Shown here one piece after another: positions 1 to 11,458 of a DNA stretch of 64,000 bases. How positions within the stretch are numbered: position 1 is the first letter of the stretch; every line of letters begins with the position of its first letter. Position numbers and translations under genes: made by a program. The notes beneath the pieces are model-generated. The model was not told the DNA's origin. It saw nothing but the letters and a program-made list of their open reading frames with translations, and did no database searches. This stretch comes from Podospora pseudocomata. Its lineage: Eukaryota; Ascomycota; Sordariomycetes; Sordariales; Podosporaceae. Location of the stretch: assembly GCF_035222375.1 (NCBI RefSeq), contig NW_026946363.1, forward strand, positions 6,386,001 through 6,450,000, read 5' to 3'.

Positions 1-2
1 AC

Positions 3-473
3 CGCGAGCGAGCCCGACAAAAGCGCGAGGCTGAGGCGGCAGCGGCAGCGGCTGAGAAGCGTGCTCTGGAAGAAGCCGAAAGGGCAGCCCGACAGGAGGA
101 GCTACGGAGGCAGTGGAGAATTTGGCGGGCCACGACCGTTGCGCCGGAGCCGGACACGAAGGATGCTGTCAGGTTGGCTCTCAACATGCCGGCTTCCGCT
201 GGTGGCGGGCGGGTCATCCGCAGATTTGCCAGCGACACCACATTGGAGGAACTTTATGCGTTTGTGGAGTGTTATGGCCTTCTACAAGAAGGACCTCTGA
301 ATGAGAAGGCGGCTGAGCCAGAGGGGTACGAGCACAAGTATGGCTTCCAAGTCGCATCGGTGCTACCACGGGAGACCTTCCACCCCAGTAAGACAATCAC
401 GATTGGGCAAAAGATGGGCCGGGGCGGAAGTCTTGTGGTTGAAGATTTAATAGACGAGGATGAAGAAGAGTAG
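3..473 (+). CDS. UBX-domain protein, C-terminal part (5' end outside window)
   Basis: An open frame enters from the left edge and ends at TAG 471-473. The visible 156 residues begin with an Arg/Glu/Ala-rich coiled coil (about residues 1-40). A C-terminal UBX fold follows, including WRATTVAPEP, RVIRRFASDTTLEELYAFVE and an acidic end DLIDEDEEE. UBX domains are ubiquitin-like and bind the AAA ATPase Cdc48/p97. The coiled coil followed directly by a C-terminal UBX matches the FAF2/UBXD8-Ubx2 type, an ER-associated degradation and lipid-droplet adaptor, but the UBA, membrane hairpin and UAS domains that would prove it lie outside the window. No intron is needed in the visible part. The UBX assignment is firm; the subfamily is inferred. 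Confidence 0.85.
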   Translation, partial: RERARQKREAEAAAAAAEKRALEEAERAARQEELRRQWRIWRATTVAPEPDTKDAVRLALNMPASAGGGRVIRRFASDTTLEELYAFVECYGLLQEGPLNEKAAEPEGYEHKYGFQVASVLPRETFHPSKTITIGQKMGRGGSLVVEDLIDEDEEE

Positions 474-1047
474 ACGGGAAGGGGGGAAGGGAATATGCTT
501 TGAGTTTTAGGAGTTAGGGGATAGGTCGATACCCCGACTCCGAGTGGTCTTGCACAGGTGCAAGGACCAGCGGCAGGTAGTATTCAGCGAGAATAGGAAA
601 ATAAAAGTACTCTTCATGCCAGGTGATGCGCAATGTTGTCTTGAAGTCTGACGTTGACAAGCCCTTGGCCGGCAGCCACGGGGAGCTGATTGCGCGTCTG
701 ATTGACGACAAGGGGGGGCTGTGCGGGCTTAACACCGTTCTACAACGGTCAAGTGTGTGTGCTACGTTGTCGATGTCTTGGCATTGGTTTTGATATGAGA
801 CGAGACAGAACTGACACTGACACTAACAAGAACTCTTCTTCTCTAGTGTGTCGATATCCGGATCTTGGTGGTTTTCGTGTGCTGGCGCCTTATGCGAAGA
901 CCTTGTGTCCACAACAGTCAACGCCAGGACAATCCTTCATTGACTGGAGTCTTGCTTAACCAACCCGATATGGTTACACCCAACTCGGATTTGGAAACGG
1001 AACCCGGGCGGCTGCCTGGCGTGAATCTGGACCGTTTTGCTGCCATG

Positions 1048-1079
<32 letters not shown>

Positions 1080-1831
1080 TGATAAAAGACCGATGTGTTT
1101 GCCTGAGTAGCGTCTTTGTGATTTTAAGATTCTATGTTCATTGCTTTCAGAGCTTCCTTGTCAGCTGTTTCAGAACTCAAAAAGACTGAGACCTGGCAGC
1201 TCAGACCAACAGTTCAGTTTGAACACCAACCAGCCCGCCTGCTCACCGCAAACCATACCAGTTCATCACCACTCGGTCTATTTGAACATACAATTGTCGG
1301 GGTTTGGAGAACATTGGGAATCCCTTTTTGCCTGTGGCTCAGTTATCTATCTACCTATTACAAAACGGGGCCTAGATCAAAGACCCTTGTTACATCTGTT
1401 TTGGGGGGGTGGGCACGCAACGCACAACCATCCCGCAGGTCACGCACTCACCCAAAGCAACACAACAAGAGAGCACTGCGGGGGCAACACAACGCCAGCC
1501 GGACGGGAAACAGCAAGCAGGCCACCCATCAACAAACCCGAAACCCGGCCAGGAAAACCGCAAACTTCTGGGTAACGGCACACACGAATTCTTCAATCGC
1601 ATCTTTGCGTATTCTCAATCCTCTCCATACCTTTTCTCTTGCCGCGCTGATCTGCTGCGCTTGTGTTTGTCAGTTTCGGTGTGGGAATCATCTCCAATCC
1701 AACTCACGATACGGCGCCGGCGGCTTATGACAGGACGCGCGCGCATCTGCACCAGATCCACCTTCGCCGACAAGTACGCTCTCGCATGAATACACACCTA
1801 GGAACATCAGATACATACGGAGAGCGCCAAC
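474..1831. other. intergenic region with AT microsatellite
   Basis: This holds the 3' flank of the UBX gene and the upstream region of the VHS-GAT gene. A pure (AT)n tract lies at about 1047-1078. The stretch from about 1590 to 1800 is pyrimidine-rich in places, as expected for a fungal promoter. No convincing coding region is seen on either strand. Confidence 0.6.
1047..1078. repeat. (AT)n microsatellite
   Basis: About 32 nt of alternating A and T with one interruption (ATACATAT), lying between the UBX gene and the VHS-GAT gene. Confidence 0.9.
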
Positions 1832-3663
1832 ATGATGAAGAATTTCAGTATGAACAAGGTGCTGGGCACCATAAAAAAGCGAAATAGTATGCCTGAGCAT
1901 CGTCACGACGTCCAGTGATGGACCGAAGCTAACCCTGCTGCAGCCTCGGACAGCACCACCGACATCCCAGCCGTTGTAGATCCTGCAACTGAACAACCCC
2001 AAGACACTGCTGCGCGCTGTGTGGTACGTTTGCGCCAGTCGCTCTCCCCTGCTTGTACGGGATACTGATTGCGATATCTCTTGCAGAAAGCCTTTTGCGA
2101 ATCAAGAGGAAGCTCCACGGTACGTACCTGTTTCCCTCTTCTAGAAGCCCTGACGCTGTTCGAGATCTGAGACAAATGTGATCCAGGGCGACGATGTCAT
2201 CTACCTACCTGCTATCGTCGAAGCCGCCGTTGCCTCGCCTGTCGCAGCGACCGAGTCCGCCCGATTGATCCGCAAGTTCCTGAGCCGCGACTACTGGAGC
2301 AGGCCGGCGTGTCAGTACAATGCCATCATGCTCATCCGCATCCTCTCCGACAACCCCGGCCCTGGGTTCACCAGAAACTTCGACAAGAAGTTCGTCGATG
2401 TTTGCAAGGATTTGTTACGCACCGGTCGCGATTCCAGCGTTAGGCAGCTGTTGATGGAGACATTGGACACGTTCGAGACATCCAAGGGGTACGACGAGGG
2501 GCTGAACCTCATCATCGCCATGTGGCAGAAGGAAAAGAAGAAGGCCTACGAAGCATACTCAGTGCGGTCACCTATCACCTATCGATTGAGATGTACTGAC
2601 CTCGAGATAGACCACACCATCCACCTACGCCACCCCCCGCAACCACAACGTGCCCCCCTACCCCCAGCAGTACCCCCAACAACCCCCTTCGCAATACCCC
2701 CAATCCCCTCACCACCACAGCCACCACCACTCCTCTTCCCGATCCAGTCGCCACCGCCTGCCCGACCCCATCGAACTCGCCAATCGCCTCGAGGAAGCCC
2801 GCACCTCAGCCAAACTCCTCGAACAGCTCGTCGCCTCCACGCCCACCCAAGAAGTCCTCGCCAACGATCTCATCAAGGAGTTCTCCGAGCGCTGCACTGG
2901 CGCCAGCAAGTCCATCCAGGGGTACATGTCCTGCGAGAACCCCGCACCGGACAACGACACGATGGAGTCCCTCATCGACACCAACGAGCAGCTCCAGCAA
3001 GCCCTCAACCAGCACCACCGCGCCGTCCTCCAAGCCAAGAAACACCTCGGCGAGGCCAGATCGGACAACAACACCCCCGTTTCCCCCTCGAGCCAACAAG
3101 ACCAACCCCCTGTCCCGCCCAGAAAACCAATGGGGAGTGGCTATGGTGGGAACGGGTTTGGGGTAGCAGGCGGCGCGGGGTTTGGACCGTCAGGGTCGAG
3201 TTCAAGAAGCAACAGTAATGGAAAGGGGAAGGCATCTGCCGAACCGTCGTACCGGACGAATAACCCCAACCCGGCGTATGGACCTTCGGCGAGTATGGCT
3301 GGGCCGTCGAGGTCGAATACGGGTACTCCTGCGCAGCAGGAGGATGATCCGTTCCGTGATCCTGAGCCGAGACTCTCGACGAACAATAGAAGAGTCAGCG
3401 AGGATGAGACGCCTAGGTTGGGGTATGAGCCTTTTCATCCCGGGTTTGGAGGGGGAGGGGCAGGGAACGGGAGTGCAGGGGAGCAGGTAGGGGCAGGGCC
3501 GTCCTCGAAGAAGAACAAGGATGTTGAGCCGGTGACGCCCATATCGGATGCGACGGAGGAGCAGGAGGATGCGTACACTCGGGCCGCGAGGGAGAGGCCG
3601 ACAGCTGGGGGGAGTGGGAGTGAGCAGGTGGTGAAGGACCCGGGGCCGCTGTACAGGTACTAG
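1832..3663 (+). CDS. VHS-GAT domain trafficking adaptor (LSB5/GGA-like)
   Basis: Predicted exons are 1832-1886, 1944-2023, 2087-2119, 2187-2561 and 2611-3663, giving 531 aa. The start is the first of two adjacent ATGs (MMKNFSMNKVLGTIKKR). Intron 1 is 57 nt with a GCTAAC branch; if retained it brings an in-frame TGA at about 1916, so splicing is required. Residues about 35-175 are a VHS domain (AARCVKAFCES..., ARLIRKFL, NAIMLIRILSDNPG). Residues about 230-330 are a GAT domain (DPIELANRLEEARTSAKLLE). Then come a PPVPPRKP SH3-binding motif and a Gly/Ser-rich tail with DPFRDPEPR. VHS-GAT proteins bind ubiquitinated cargo and clathrin/actin factors at endosomes or the Golgi; the closest yeast architecture is Lsb5, which also binds the actin regulator Las17. 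GGA is less likely because no GAE ear domain is seen. Confidence 0.88.
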
Positions 3664-6600
3664 ACTGCGACTCGGGCCGAGAAGCGGGAAGAGGCAGTTG
3701 TGATGGTCGGGTAGGAGCTGGGAGAGAGGGATCGGAGGGGTGGGATTGGAGGGGTGGGATTGGAGGGCTGTCAGGGTGGTGGCTGCCGATGAAAGGGGGG
3801 AGGAAGCGTGATATGGAAGTGATGGATCAATTTTTCCGGTGAGGTTTGACGATTCTGGAAGTGAGCTCGTGGTGTGAGGGTGGTGCGGTGTGGTGGTGAT
3901 GGATATGTGTGCTGTCCAAGGGCGGGAGCCCCATAGCCGTCAGTTCCTGCTGATCTGACAGGCTGGCTCGATGCTATACTAATCGCAAGCCAATGAAGAG
4001 AACGTGGCCGGGAAGACGCTCATCGGTCTGGACTTTTAGCAATTGGGCGTCCATGCGGCTGTGGTCTCGCGTGGCGGCGAGAAAGAAAGGTCTCAGTCAT
4101 CTATCTCGCTTTTTTGGGGAGGCGCGGGGGAGGGGAAGGGGGATGTCTTGGATGACAGACGCCCACTCAGTTCAACGTGCATAGATGCCCGATGAACAGT
4201 TGGTGATGAAGAGGGTATTGTCGAAAAGGGAGTAAGCTTGGCGAGGAAGCCGGTCGTTGGGAGAAGAAAAGAGGGGAAAAGCAAGAAAAAGAAAACATAT
4301 CACTTTTCTTTACAGCAAGCGCACTTTGCACCACACACACACACACACCACGCCACACCAAACCCACACCGATAGGGTGTTCGTCGGCTGCTACCTAGCA
4401 CCATGACTCGCCGTCGGGCTTTCTGGGCTTGTCTTGGACCAGGTCTAGGCCTCTTTGGAGCTCATATACATGCCTTATCACTGTGGAGGGTTTTGATCCG
4501 ATGGGGTTTATGGGCAGATTCGAAAAGGGGGGGGGGGACGGGAGAGGGTAATTTGGGGAGGGATACATATTGCAAAGAGAGGGTTTTTTACGTTTCCTAT
4601 TCAGATATCACCGTCATGTATGCGGCGGAAAGAGCGTTCATATCTGTTGATTTCATCGGCTTCTAGTTCACAGGTAGTTCTTTGCTTCTTATTGTTTATA
4701 AACATGATTTCTCACACACTAATCTGTCACGGTTCTGTACTGGAGACTTCTTGGTGATCCGTGATTCTTCCACCATATGCCGGAGGGAAACGCGCCAGTG
4801 GCCGATGATTGGAGGATAGGGGTTACCGCAAAACAAACAAAAAAAGCAATTCTAGGCGTTGAGTTGCACCTCGATCGATGATGACCAAGCATGTGCCCAT
4901 CTTCTTCTTACCCTCTCGCATTCCCTGGAGCCTCGAGCACGAGACAACGTTACTTTTGGTTGGCCCGGCTGCAAACCGCAAGGCTGCCGGTGGGACAGCC
5001 CGGCCCAGTTCCCGATCACGCAACTCCCAGCTGGGTGAGGTTGACCGGGAAGCTGCATGTGCATACCGAGAAAGTGCGCTGAAGAAGGCAACAAGTGGGA
5101 AGTGGCTTGCACACCACATGTGAAAGTCTATGCAGATAAGGCATTCGTATTACAGTGCGGGTAGGCGGATGTTGTTGCCTTATAAGGAGTTTCGTGGTAG
5201 CTCACGGCGCGGGCCGAAGCACTGACGGCTTTCCCACCTGACTGGCTGATGATTTCTGCCATCAGAGTTAGGGAGCCATGGAACTCAAGAGATACTGTGG
5301 CCAAGGGTGAATCTTCCATGAGAACAGCATACCTATCTCATGCTTCGTCCCTGGCGTGAGCTGGTTTGGAAGCGGCCTTTTGAAAGTTATCTGAAAATGT
5401 CCAGTGCGTCAGTAGCAAACCTGTCCTCTACCCTACCACTCTGCAGTTTCATTCTCGCATGGACATCCCACACGGATGTCGCACAAGTTTTGAACATGGG
5501 GAAAGACAGTGGATCGTTACCTTGGGGGGCTGCCCGGAGAGAGACGGTCGAGTTCCGGCGGTTATCTCGACGTTGAACAGACATCAGATGTAAGCCAGTT
5601 CGAAACTCGTCCCATGTCTTCTGACTTGAATGATTAGCCAATCTCAAAACTACCACGGACAATGACAAGGGATTGAACATACGGTTTGTGGGAAGTCTCT
5701 GTTGCGCCATCTCATGGACCCCATGACGGCCTCGGTCAGGGTAGGGGAGCGGGTGGCTTTTCTCATCCATCCCCACTAGAATGTGTAGCATGAGAGCTAC
5801 GGAGAAGGTCTGGTTGGGCAGAGTTGACCGGTTACAGGAAGTTCGCGAGGCGGGATGGCTGTCGACCTGTCCTTGCCCGCCCTCACCCACCATGTTCTCT
5901 GTCGAGGGACAGGAGGTTCCTCACCGGTCAAAGAAGCAACTTCTAAAGATGGTAAGCATCCCGCACGATACCTCGCCATCAGCGGATGTTGTGTTCGGGT
6001 GCTTGGCTTGGTTGAGAGTCGTCCTACCCCAGATCGTGGGGACCTTTTGAGCAGCTCTGTTCTGAGGTGACGCTGTCAGCGAGGACAAATGACGAGGTGC
6101 TGTGGCATGGATAGCTGTAGGGTGCCGTAAAATATCCGTGTCCTGCTCTGATGCGAGCAAAAATGCTTGTGAGAGGTGAGTTCTCAACTTGACAAGGAGA
6201 TGAGCGCGATTTTTCTCACGCCTATTGTACTACTCTGCAGGCCAAAAACAAGACAAGTCAAAAATCCAAAATGTCGATCAAATCACCCTCGGTTCCGAAG
6301 CGGAAGCGACCTTGCTGATAATCAGACGAGGGGGGAAGGCGAGTGATGGGATCTTCAGCTCTCTCCCTAGCATGATCATATTTTTGAGGACAGCGCGGTT
6401 TCACTCCCTCCGTCCCGATGACCATCCTGAGTGTCTAGACCTGTCGAGTCTCCCGAAACTCACGTCACTGTGACAGAGTTTGTGTGCTCTCCACGGAGCA
6501 TAGTCCGCGGCAACTGCCCAGAACGCCTCGCTCCCGGTACACATGCTCTAGCGCCCCTGATGTTTCAACACGACCGCTGTGCGCGCTTGTCTTCAATTCC

Positions 6601-7000
6601 ATCACCTCCTTCATATGCATTTCCGGCAAGACAAGAATGGGTTCATGATGGAGGTCTTCTATGCATAAATGTCAGGGTCGCTGGCATCTAATCCAGGAAG
6701 ACGGTGTCTGCCAGTCTGGGCCTCCATCCGAGTCTTCTTGCCTCACCCTACAAAACACCGTGTGCCGATTGTCTATTAGGACTCCCAGCATTGACGGCTC
6801 TCTCCTGAGTGACCGCGGTCAGTACCCTTGGCACTTGCAACCATCTGTGCTAGTCCATTTCAGTCAAACTACCTGCCACCTGATAGCCGCTCAGCTGTCG
6901 AAGCTAGCCTTGATACTTTTGAGCATCGACGATTACCCGTCGATATTTCTGCAGCCAGGGCTCTCGGTTCCAGTCAACAAGGCGTTGTGCTGACTGCAGG
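3664..7000. other. long intergenic region, no supported gene
   Basis: It begins with the G-rich 3' flank of the VHS-GAT gene, including a 14-nt unit repeated about twice near 3740-3767. It also holds a (CA)n tract at 4332-4348 and a G11 run near 4529. Open frames here have no recognisable domain. The stretch 6661-6993 reads with leucine-rich character (HLIAAQLSKLALILLSIDD) and could be an eroded or unrecognised upstream exon of the following LRR-type gene. Confidence 0.5.
4332..4348. repeat. (CA)n microsatellite
   Basis: Short pure CA tract in the intergenic region downstream of the VHS-GAT gene. Confidence 0.85.
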
Positions 7001-8216
7001 ATGACATCGGTTCATCATGGCAACAATCTGATAGGGGACAGTATAGAACACGATGTCCATCCTGATAGGGTTGCTGTGATGATTAGGGACAACCTCCCCG
7101 AGCTTCAAAGCATTCTCTTCTCATTCACCAGCAGAGTTGTACGTTATTCGCCCTGTCTAATGTTTTGCTAGCTAACATAACATATCACAGACAGGCCGCT
7201 CCTGGATGCTTACAACAGTTCTTCAGTCACCTGCCTTGACGTCTCGTCGGCCCAGGGTGCAAATGCTGGGGCTTCCACTTATGCGGGCCGACAGTTGCGA
7301 CTACATCAGCTCCATCCCCAGGAGGCATCTCACTTGGTTGAGCGTGACCGGACCGGGATCGTTTGTCACCCTCAACATGTTGAAGCAACGGCTCATGCAG
7401 ACACGTGGTCTGGAAACACTTCACCTGCGCAATTTTGCCGAGCGTTCCTTCGAGTTCGTGAGCAATGAGAGATTGCCACCCCTTCTGGAGCTGGTTCTTG
7501 AGAGCTATGACTGGCGACACTCTCTGGAAGAGAGCACCAACAACTGGGACTTTTCTCAACTCAAGGTCCTCATGCTATTCTCGGTTAAGCATCTGACGAG
7601 CCTGTTCAGAGTCATCTCGCAAGTCCCGCACCGTTTGGAGACGTTGGTTTTCGACATGGAATGGGGCCCTGAAGTCATACCGAGTCTTCAAACGCTTTGC
7701 GAATGTCCCAGTCTACACACGGTTGTGGTCCGCCTTCCGCCCAAGCTGCCAACCACCGACACAGACCTTCTCCAACAGCTCCAGATACCCCTCAAGGAGG
7801 CCCACGACAACCTCGCGTATAAGCTGGCCGCGGGCATCATCCACCTCCTGCTCCGAACTAGATTCGGCAATACCAAGTGGCAAGACATCTATGTCCTGTT
7901 CGGGGAGTGGAAGATGTGGGATAACGCCGGGCTGCATCCAGGCTACTACTTCAAGTACATCGGCCCCGTCAGTGAAGGGATGCACATTGAAAACCTCAAC
8001 AAATTCGACATGCAGGCGCTGTTGGCAACAGTGGCCAGAATGACGGGTGCTGGAGCAGAGGGTGCCACAACGCTGGACGACGCAAAAAAGAAGAAGGCAA
8101 GACGTCCCCAGCCTGTCGGGCAGGGTGGGGACAGGATGGGATTCTATCACGAGGTGTATGGTTTGCGCTCCTTGTTGGCGTCGAAGCCGTTGGATAGGAT
8201 TTCTTTGTCTTTTTGA
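7001..8216 (+). CDS. leucine-rich F-box-type protein, N-terminus possibly incomplete
   Basis: Exons 7001-7138 and 7191-8216 give 387 aa. The intron (7139-7190, 52 nt) has a GTACGT donor, a GCTAAC branch and a CACAG acceptor. The protein shows irregular leucine-rich repeat patterns (LETLHLRNFAE, LPPLLELVLESYDW, LKVLMLFSVKHL, LETLVFDMEW). This is typical of the large family of fungal F-box/LRR proteins that recruit substrates to SCF ubiquitin ligases. No F-box is visible. The first ATG in frame (MTSVHHGNNLIGD) starts in the middle of what looks like a repeat, so an upstream exon or an N-terminal truncation is possible. A CTGCAG just before the ATG could be a splice acceptor. The C-terminus is basic (KKKKARRPQ). 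Function is not assigned beyond family resemblance. Confidence 0.6.
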
Positions 8217-9036
8217 AGGCTATCTGGCATGACATCTCTTCTACTTTCCAGTGCTCGGTCGACATCATCACATGGCAGACTCGATGCCTCAATCTCCATT
8301 TACAAGAATTGGTTTTCCTTATCTGGATCTTTCAGCTTCATTTTCCTCCCTTCTTTAATCCTTTTGCTTTGTTAGTTTCCTTTTGGCTTTGGACCCTTGC
8401 CTGCTTTTCTTGCCCATCATTTCCCGTGTTCTTGACTCGTATCTTCCTCGCCAACATTCCTTTTCATTGACCATCTTCTTCTCGACTTCTTTTACATGAG
8501 TGAGTCAATAACCGACCTCTTTGTTGCTTCAAGTCATTCCTCTCGGGCAATTTCGTTTTAGTTGGCAATTGTTCAAGGCTGATCTGGTTTTCAAGAACTT
8601 GCTCCAAGGCAGGGGGCGATGATCTCTCATTTGGGCTGGTGTCTGGAGGTTGCTTCGGGTGGCAGTCTGCCGGTACCAGGATAGAGCAGCCAGGGGTCAA
8701 GGGTTTGGGTAGGCGTTTCCGTTGGCGGTGCAAGAGATATGCGGCAAGGACGAAGAGACTGAAAAAGCTGTTTTCCTGATGAGGACCTGGAGACAGAATA
8801 CCATCTAGGGGCGTGGCCAAGGCAGTGGATAAGCAAATATATTCTGCCTTCTGCCGTGCTCGACCCACTGATCGTGCTTTGTGACTGAACGAGATCAGCC
8901 AATATCGCATGCGTGACCACGCGTCGTCTGCTCCTCCTGTCAGCAAGTTCTGAATGACCTTGGAATACTTCGCGGCGATATGTTTGTTTCCTTATATTTT
9001 ACAGAAATTATTCTTACAAATCACCACCCCCTCCCC
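8217..9036. other. intergenic region between convergent genes
   Basis: This holds the 3' flanks of the LRR-type gene (plus) and the small mitochondrial gene (minus). It has a T/C-rich stretch at about 8320-8540. A 160-codon open frame on the minus strand (8464-8946) has no recognisable domain and is not called. Confidence 0.5.
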
Positions 9037-9818
9037 CTATTTCGGCACACCTTCCTCCTCCTTCTCCATCCTCCTCCTCACCTCCCCCAACTTCTGCTCC
9101 AGCGACACCTTTTGCTTCCAGAGCTCTCCCTTTGAGTTTTCGAGCATGGCCACTTTTTCGTCGGTGGTGAGCTCCTGGACCTTTTGTTTTTCCTAATGAC
9201 TCTTTGTTAGCACACCCGAGTTTCACAACCGTCTACCTACCCCCGATGTATAATTTCAAGACGCAATTTATGCTTGATTTCGGGACATAGGAAATGGAAA
9301 TGGGTTCCGTGAGAAAAAAAATATAATAAAAAAATTAAATAAAAAAAAATAAAAAAAAATAAAAGATAAAATAAATAAAATAATACAAAGAAATAAAAGA
9401 TAAAATAAGTAGAATAATAAAAATAAAATAAACCATACAAGTAAATAAACTTAAAAACTAAAAATTAAAAAATTAAAGAAGAAAATCTTATGCAGAATGG
9501 TGTGGATATGGGGGTTTGGAAAAAAGAGAGGGCGGCCAGGGGGGGACGAACCTCGTTCCACTCCCTCTGCGTCTTCAACCCGGCGCCGTAGATGGACCCG
9601 GTGAATGCCGTCGCGGCGAAGGCGCCGGTCCAGATGAGGCGTTTCCAGCGGGGTGCTGGCTCGGGTTTCCCGTCTGTTGTTGACTTTGGGTCGGCTTTTC
9701 CTTGGCTTTGCTGCCTCGTGGAAGATTTGCTGTAGGGTTGGGATTTGAGGTGGGGGGCTGAGGTTGTGAAGGTTCGTTTGGGGGGGAGTCGAAGGAGGGT
9801 TTGTGGTGATCGGGACAT
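9037..9818 (-). CDS. small predicted mitochondrial single-pass membrane protein
   Basis: Exon 1 (9818-9552) and exon 2 (9192-9037) give 140 aa. The N-terminus is Arg/Ser/Thr-rich without acidic residues (MSRSPQTLLRLPPKRTFTTS), a good mitochondrial presequence. A basic stretch (RWKR) precedes one membrane segment at about residues 61-80. The rest is a charged coiled coil (VQELTTDEKVAMLENSK... to EEEGVPK). The 359-nt intron is long for this genome, but the exon 2 acceptor is well supported by GCTAAC-N9-TTAG, and the frame joins as WNE-EKQK. I recognise the layout as a conserved hypothetical of Sordariomycetes rather than a named family. An inner-membrane assembly or structural role is only a guess. 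Confidence 0.7.
9305..9485. repeat. A-rich low-complexity tract inside an intron
   Basis: About 180 nt made almost only of A and T (runs of A5-A9 separated by single T or AT) on the plus strand, so T-rich in the transcript. It fills half of the 359-nt intron of the small mitochondrial protein gene and differs sharply in composition from everything around it. Confidence 0.85.
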
Positions 9819-10604
9819 TTTGGGTGGGTTTGTTGTGACTTATAAAGTCTTATGATTTGGTGAGCTTGTGGTGAGCTTGAGACTGTTTTATTTAAGTACA
9901 CAATTGATAGACAAATAAGGGGTGGGTGGGGTGAGGGTTTGTTGGTGAGTCGTTGCTCACACTGTCATGATGAAGATTGACTGAGTGAGCTGTGATGTCT
10001 CTTGAGTGAAAGCAAGGGTTTGAGGCGCACGGACCTGCAGTATGTCAGGGCCGGATAACCGGGACGGACCGTTTAGCGCTAAACGGATTGCTTGGTTTGC
10101 TTTGCCGGGAAAGTGGGGCTTCTAACTTCTGCCTTCTTTCAAGAACACAACTCAAACTGGGAAGTTGGCAGCTTCTTGGGGAGGCAAGTCTGTCTGCTGA
10201 CTGAGATGATTGAGGGGGTAGTGAGTAATCGCCCTGCGTTTCATGTCCCATCGGGAGAGAGGGAAAATGGAGATGGGAATTGGGTCTCGAATAGACGGTG
10301 CAGGATGTTCAGTTGTGGTTTACCAGACAGTTTTGTCTCATTGCCTCGAGTGGCATTTTGTTCTAGACAAGCGAGGTTGGTGTCTTCCCGCTCCAGCTCC
10401 ACGTGTTGTGTGTCTGATTCGATTCGCTCAATCTGAGTGGTGAGGTCAGCTTCTGGATCGCCAATGTTTCTTCACTGATGACACCTTTTTGAGACAATCA
10501 AGACCTCAACTTATCCCCTGTTTTGCACCTACCACTCCCCTTTTGACAACACATCTGCAGACCCCCTCATATCCTTCCCTCCATAGTTTTCCAGTTTCGA
10601 GAAC
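9819..10604. promoter_or_regulatory. divergent promoter region
   Basis: This 786-bp gap separates the starts of the small mitochondrial protein gene (minus) and SHB17 (plus), so it should serve both. It contains the perfect 18-bp palindrome at 10069-10086 and a pyrimidine-rich stretch just before the SHB17 start. Confidence 0.6.
10069..10086. promoter_or_regulatory. perfect 18-bp palindrome CCGTTTAGCGCTAAACGG
   Basis: The sequence equals its own reverse complement over 18 bp with no spacer. It sits between two divergent genes, 250 bp from one start and 520 bp from the other. CGG triplets at both ends facing outward resemble half-sites bound by zinc-cluster dimers. A binding role is inference. 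Confidence 0.6.
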
Positions 10605-11458
10605 ATGACCCCCCGCGTCTTCATAATCCGCCACGGCGAAACCACCTGGTCCCTCTCCGGCAAGCACACCTCCACAACCAACATCCCCCTCACCGCCTCG
10701 GGCGAGAAGCGCGTCCTAGCCACCGGCCGCGCCCTCGTCGGCAACGACCGTCTCATCGTCCCCTCCAAGCTCTCCCACATCTATGTCTCCCCTCGCCTCC
10801 GCGCCCAGCGCACGTTGGAGCTCTTAAACATTGCTTACCGGTCGCACACCCCTCTTCTGAGCCCGGCTCGGGAAGGGGGTATCCCCTGTCAAGCTGAGGT
10901 TGAGATCACGGAGGACATCAGAGAGTGGGATTACGGCGACTATGAGGGGATCACCTCTCCCGAGATCAACAGGATTAGAAAGGAGCAGGGGTTGGATGAT
11001 GGGAGGAAGTGGGATATCTGGCGAGATGGGTGTCCTGGTGGGGAGTATGCCAGACCATGACTGTTCGTTACTGGAGGGATGGCTGACTGTGAGCAGGAGC
11101 CCAGCGGATATCACTGCTAGGCTAGATAGACTGATCCAGGACATCAGGGAGAAATGGCATCGTCCAGTGATGGAGGGCGAGAATGTCGGCGAGGGGAAGA
11201 AGGGCGACGTCCTGATCGTTGCACATGGCCACATACTCCGAGCTTTTGCGCAGAGGTGGGCGGGAAAGGAACTTCATGACGGACCAACGTTTTTGCTCGA
11301 GGCAGGAGGTGTCGGGACGCTGAGGTATGTATTGCGCGCCGACTTTGCTCTGGGTACGTGCGAGCGGTCTGCTGAGAAACGACAGTTATGAACACCACAA
11401 TATCAACGAACCTGCCATTTTACTTGGTGGTGCATTTGTCGTCGGGGACGATTGGTGA
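10605..11458 (+). CDS. SHB17: sedoheptulose-1,7-bisphosphatase, histidine phosphatase superfamily
   Basis: Exons 10605-11044, 11097-11324 and 11386-11458 give 246 aa. The protein starts MTPRVFIIRHGE, so the catalytic phospho-acceptor is His10 of the RHGE motif. The second catalytic motif VAHGH has His190. Between them are a conserved block with WDYGDYEG and a DGCPGGE segment. The end (SYEHHNINEPAILLGG) matches the yeast Shb17/YKR043C family. Shb17 hydrolyses sedoheptulose-1,7-bisphosphate to sedoheptulose-7-phosphate, feeding the riboneogenesis route of the pentose phosphate pathway in the cytosol. The introns are 52 and 61 nt with CTGAC/CTGAG branch points. Ending at TGG TGA overlaps a GTGAGT donor-like site; using that site would also give an immediate stop, so the C-terminus changes by only one residue. 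Confidence 0.9.

Noticed and set aside
8464-8946. 160-codon open frame on minus strand between two genes
   Set aside because: Composition and lack of homology features suggest a chance frame in a 3' flank.
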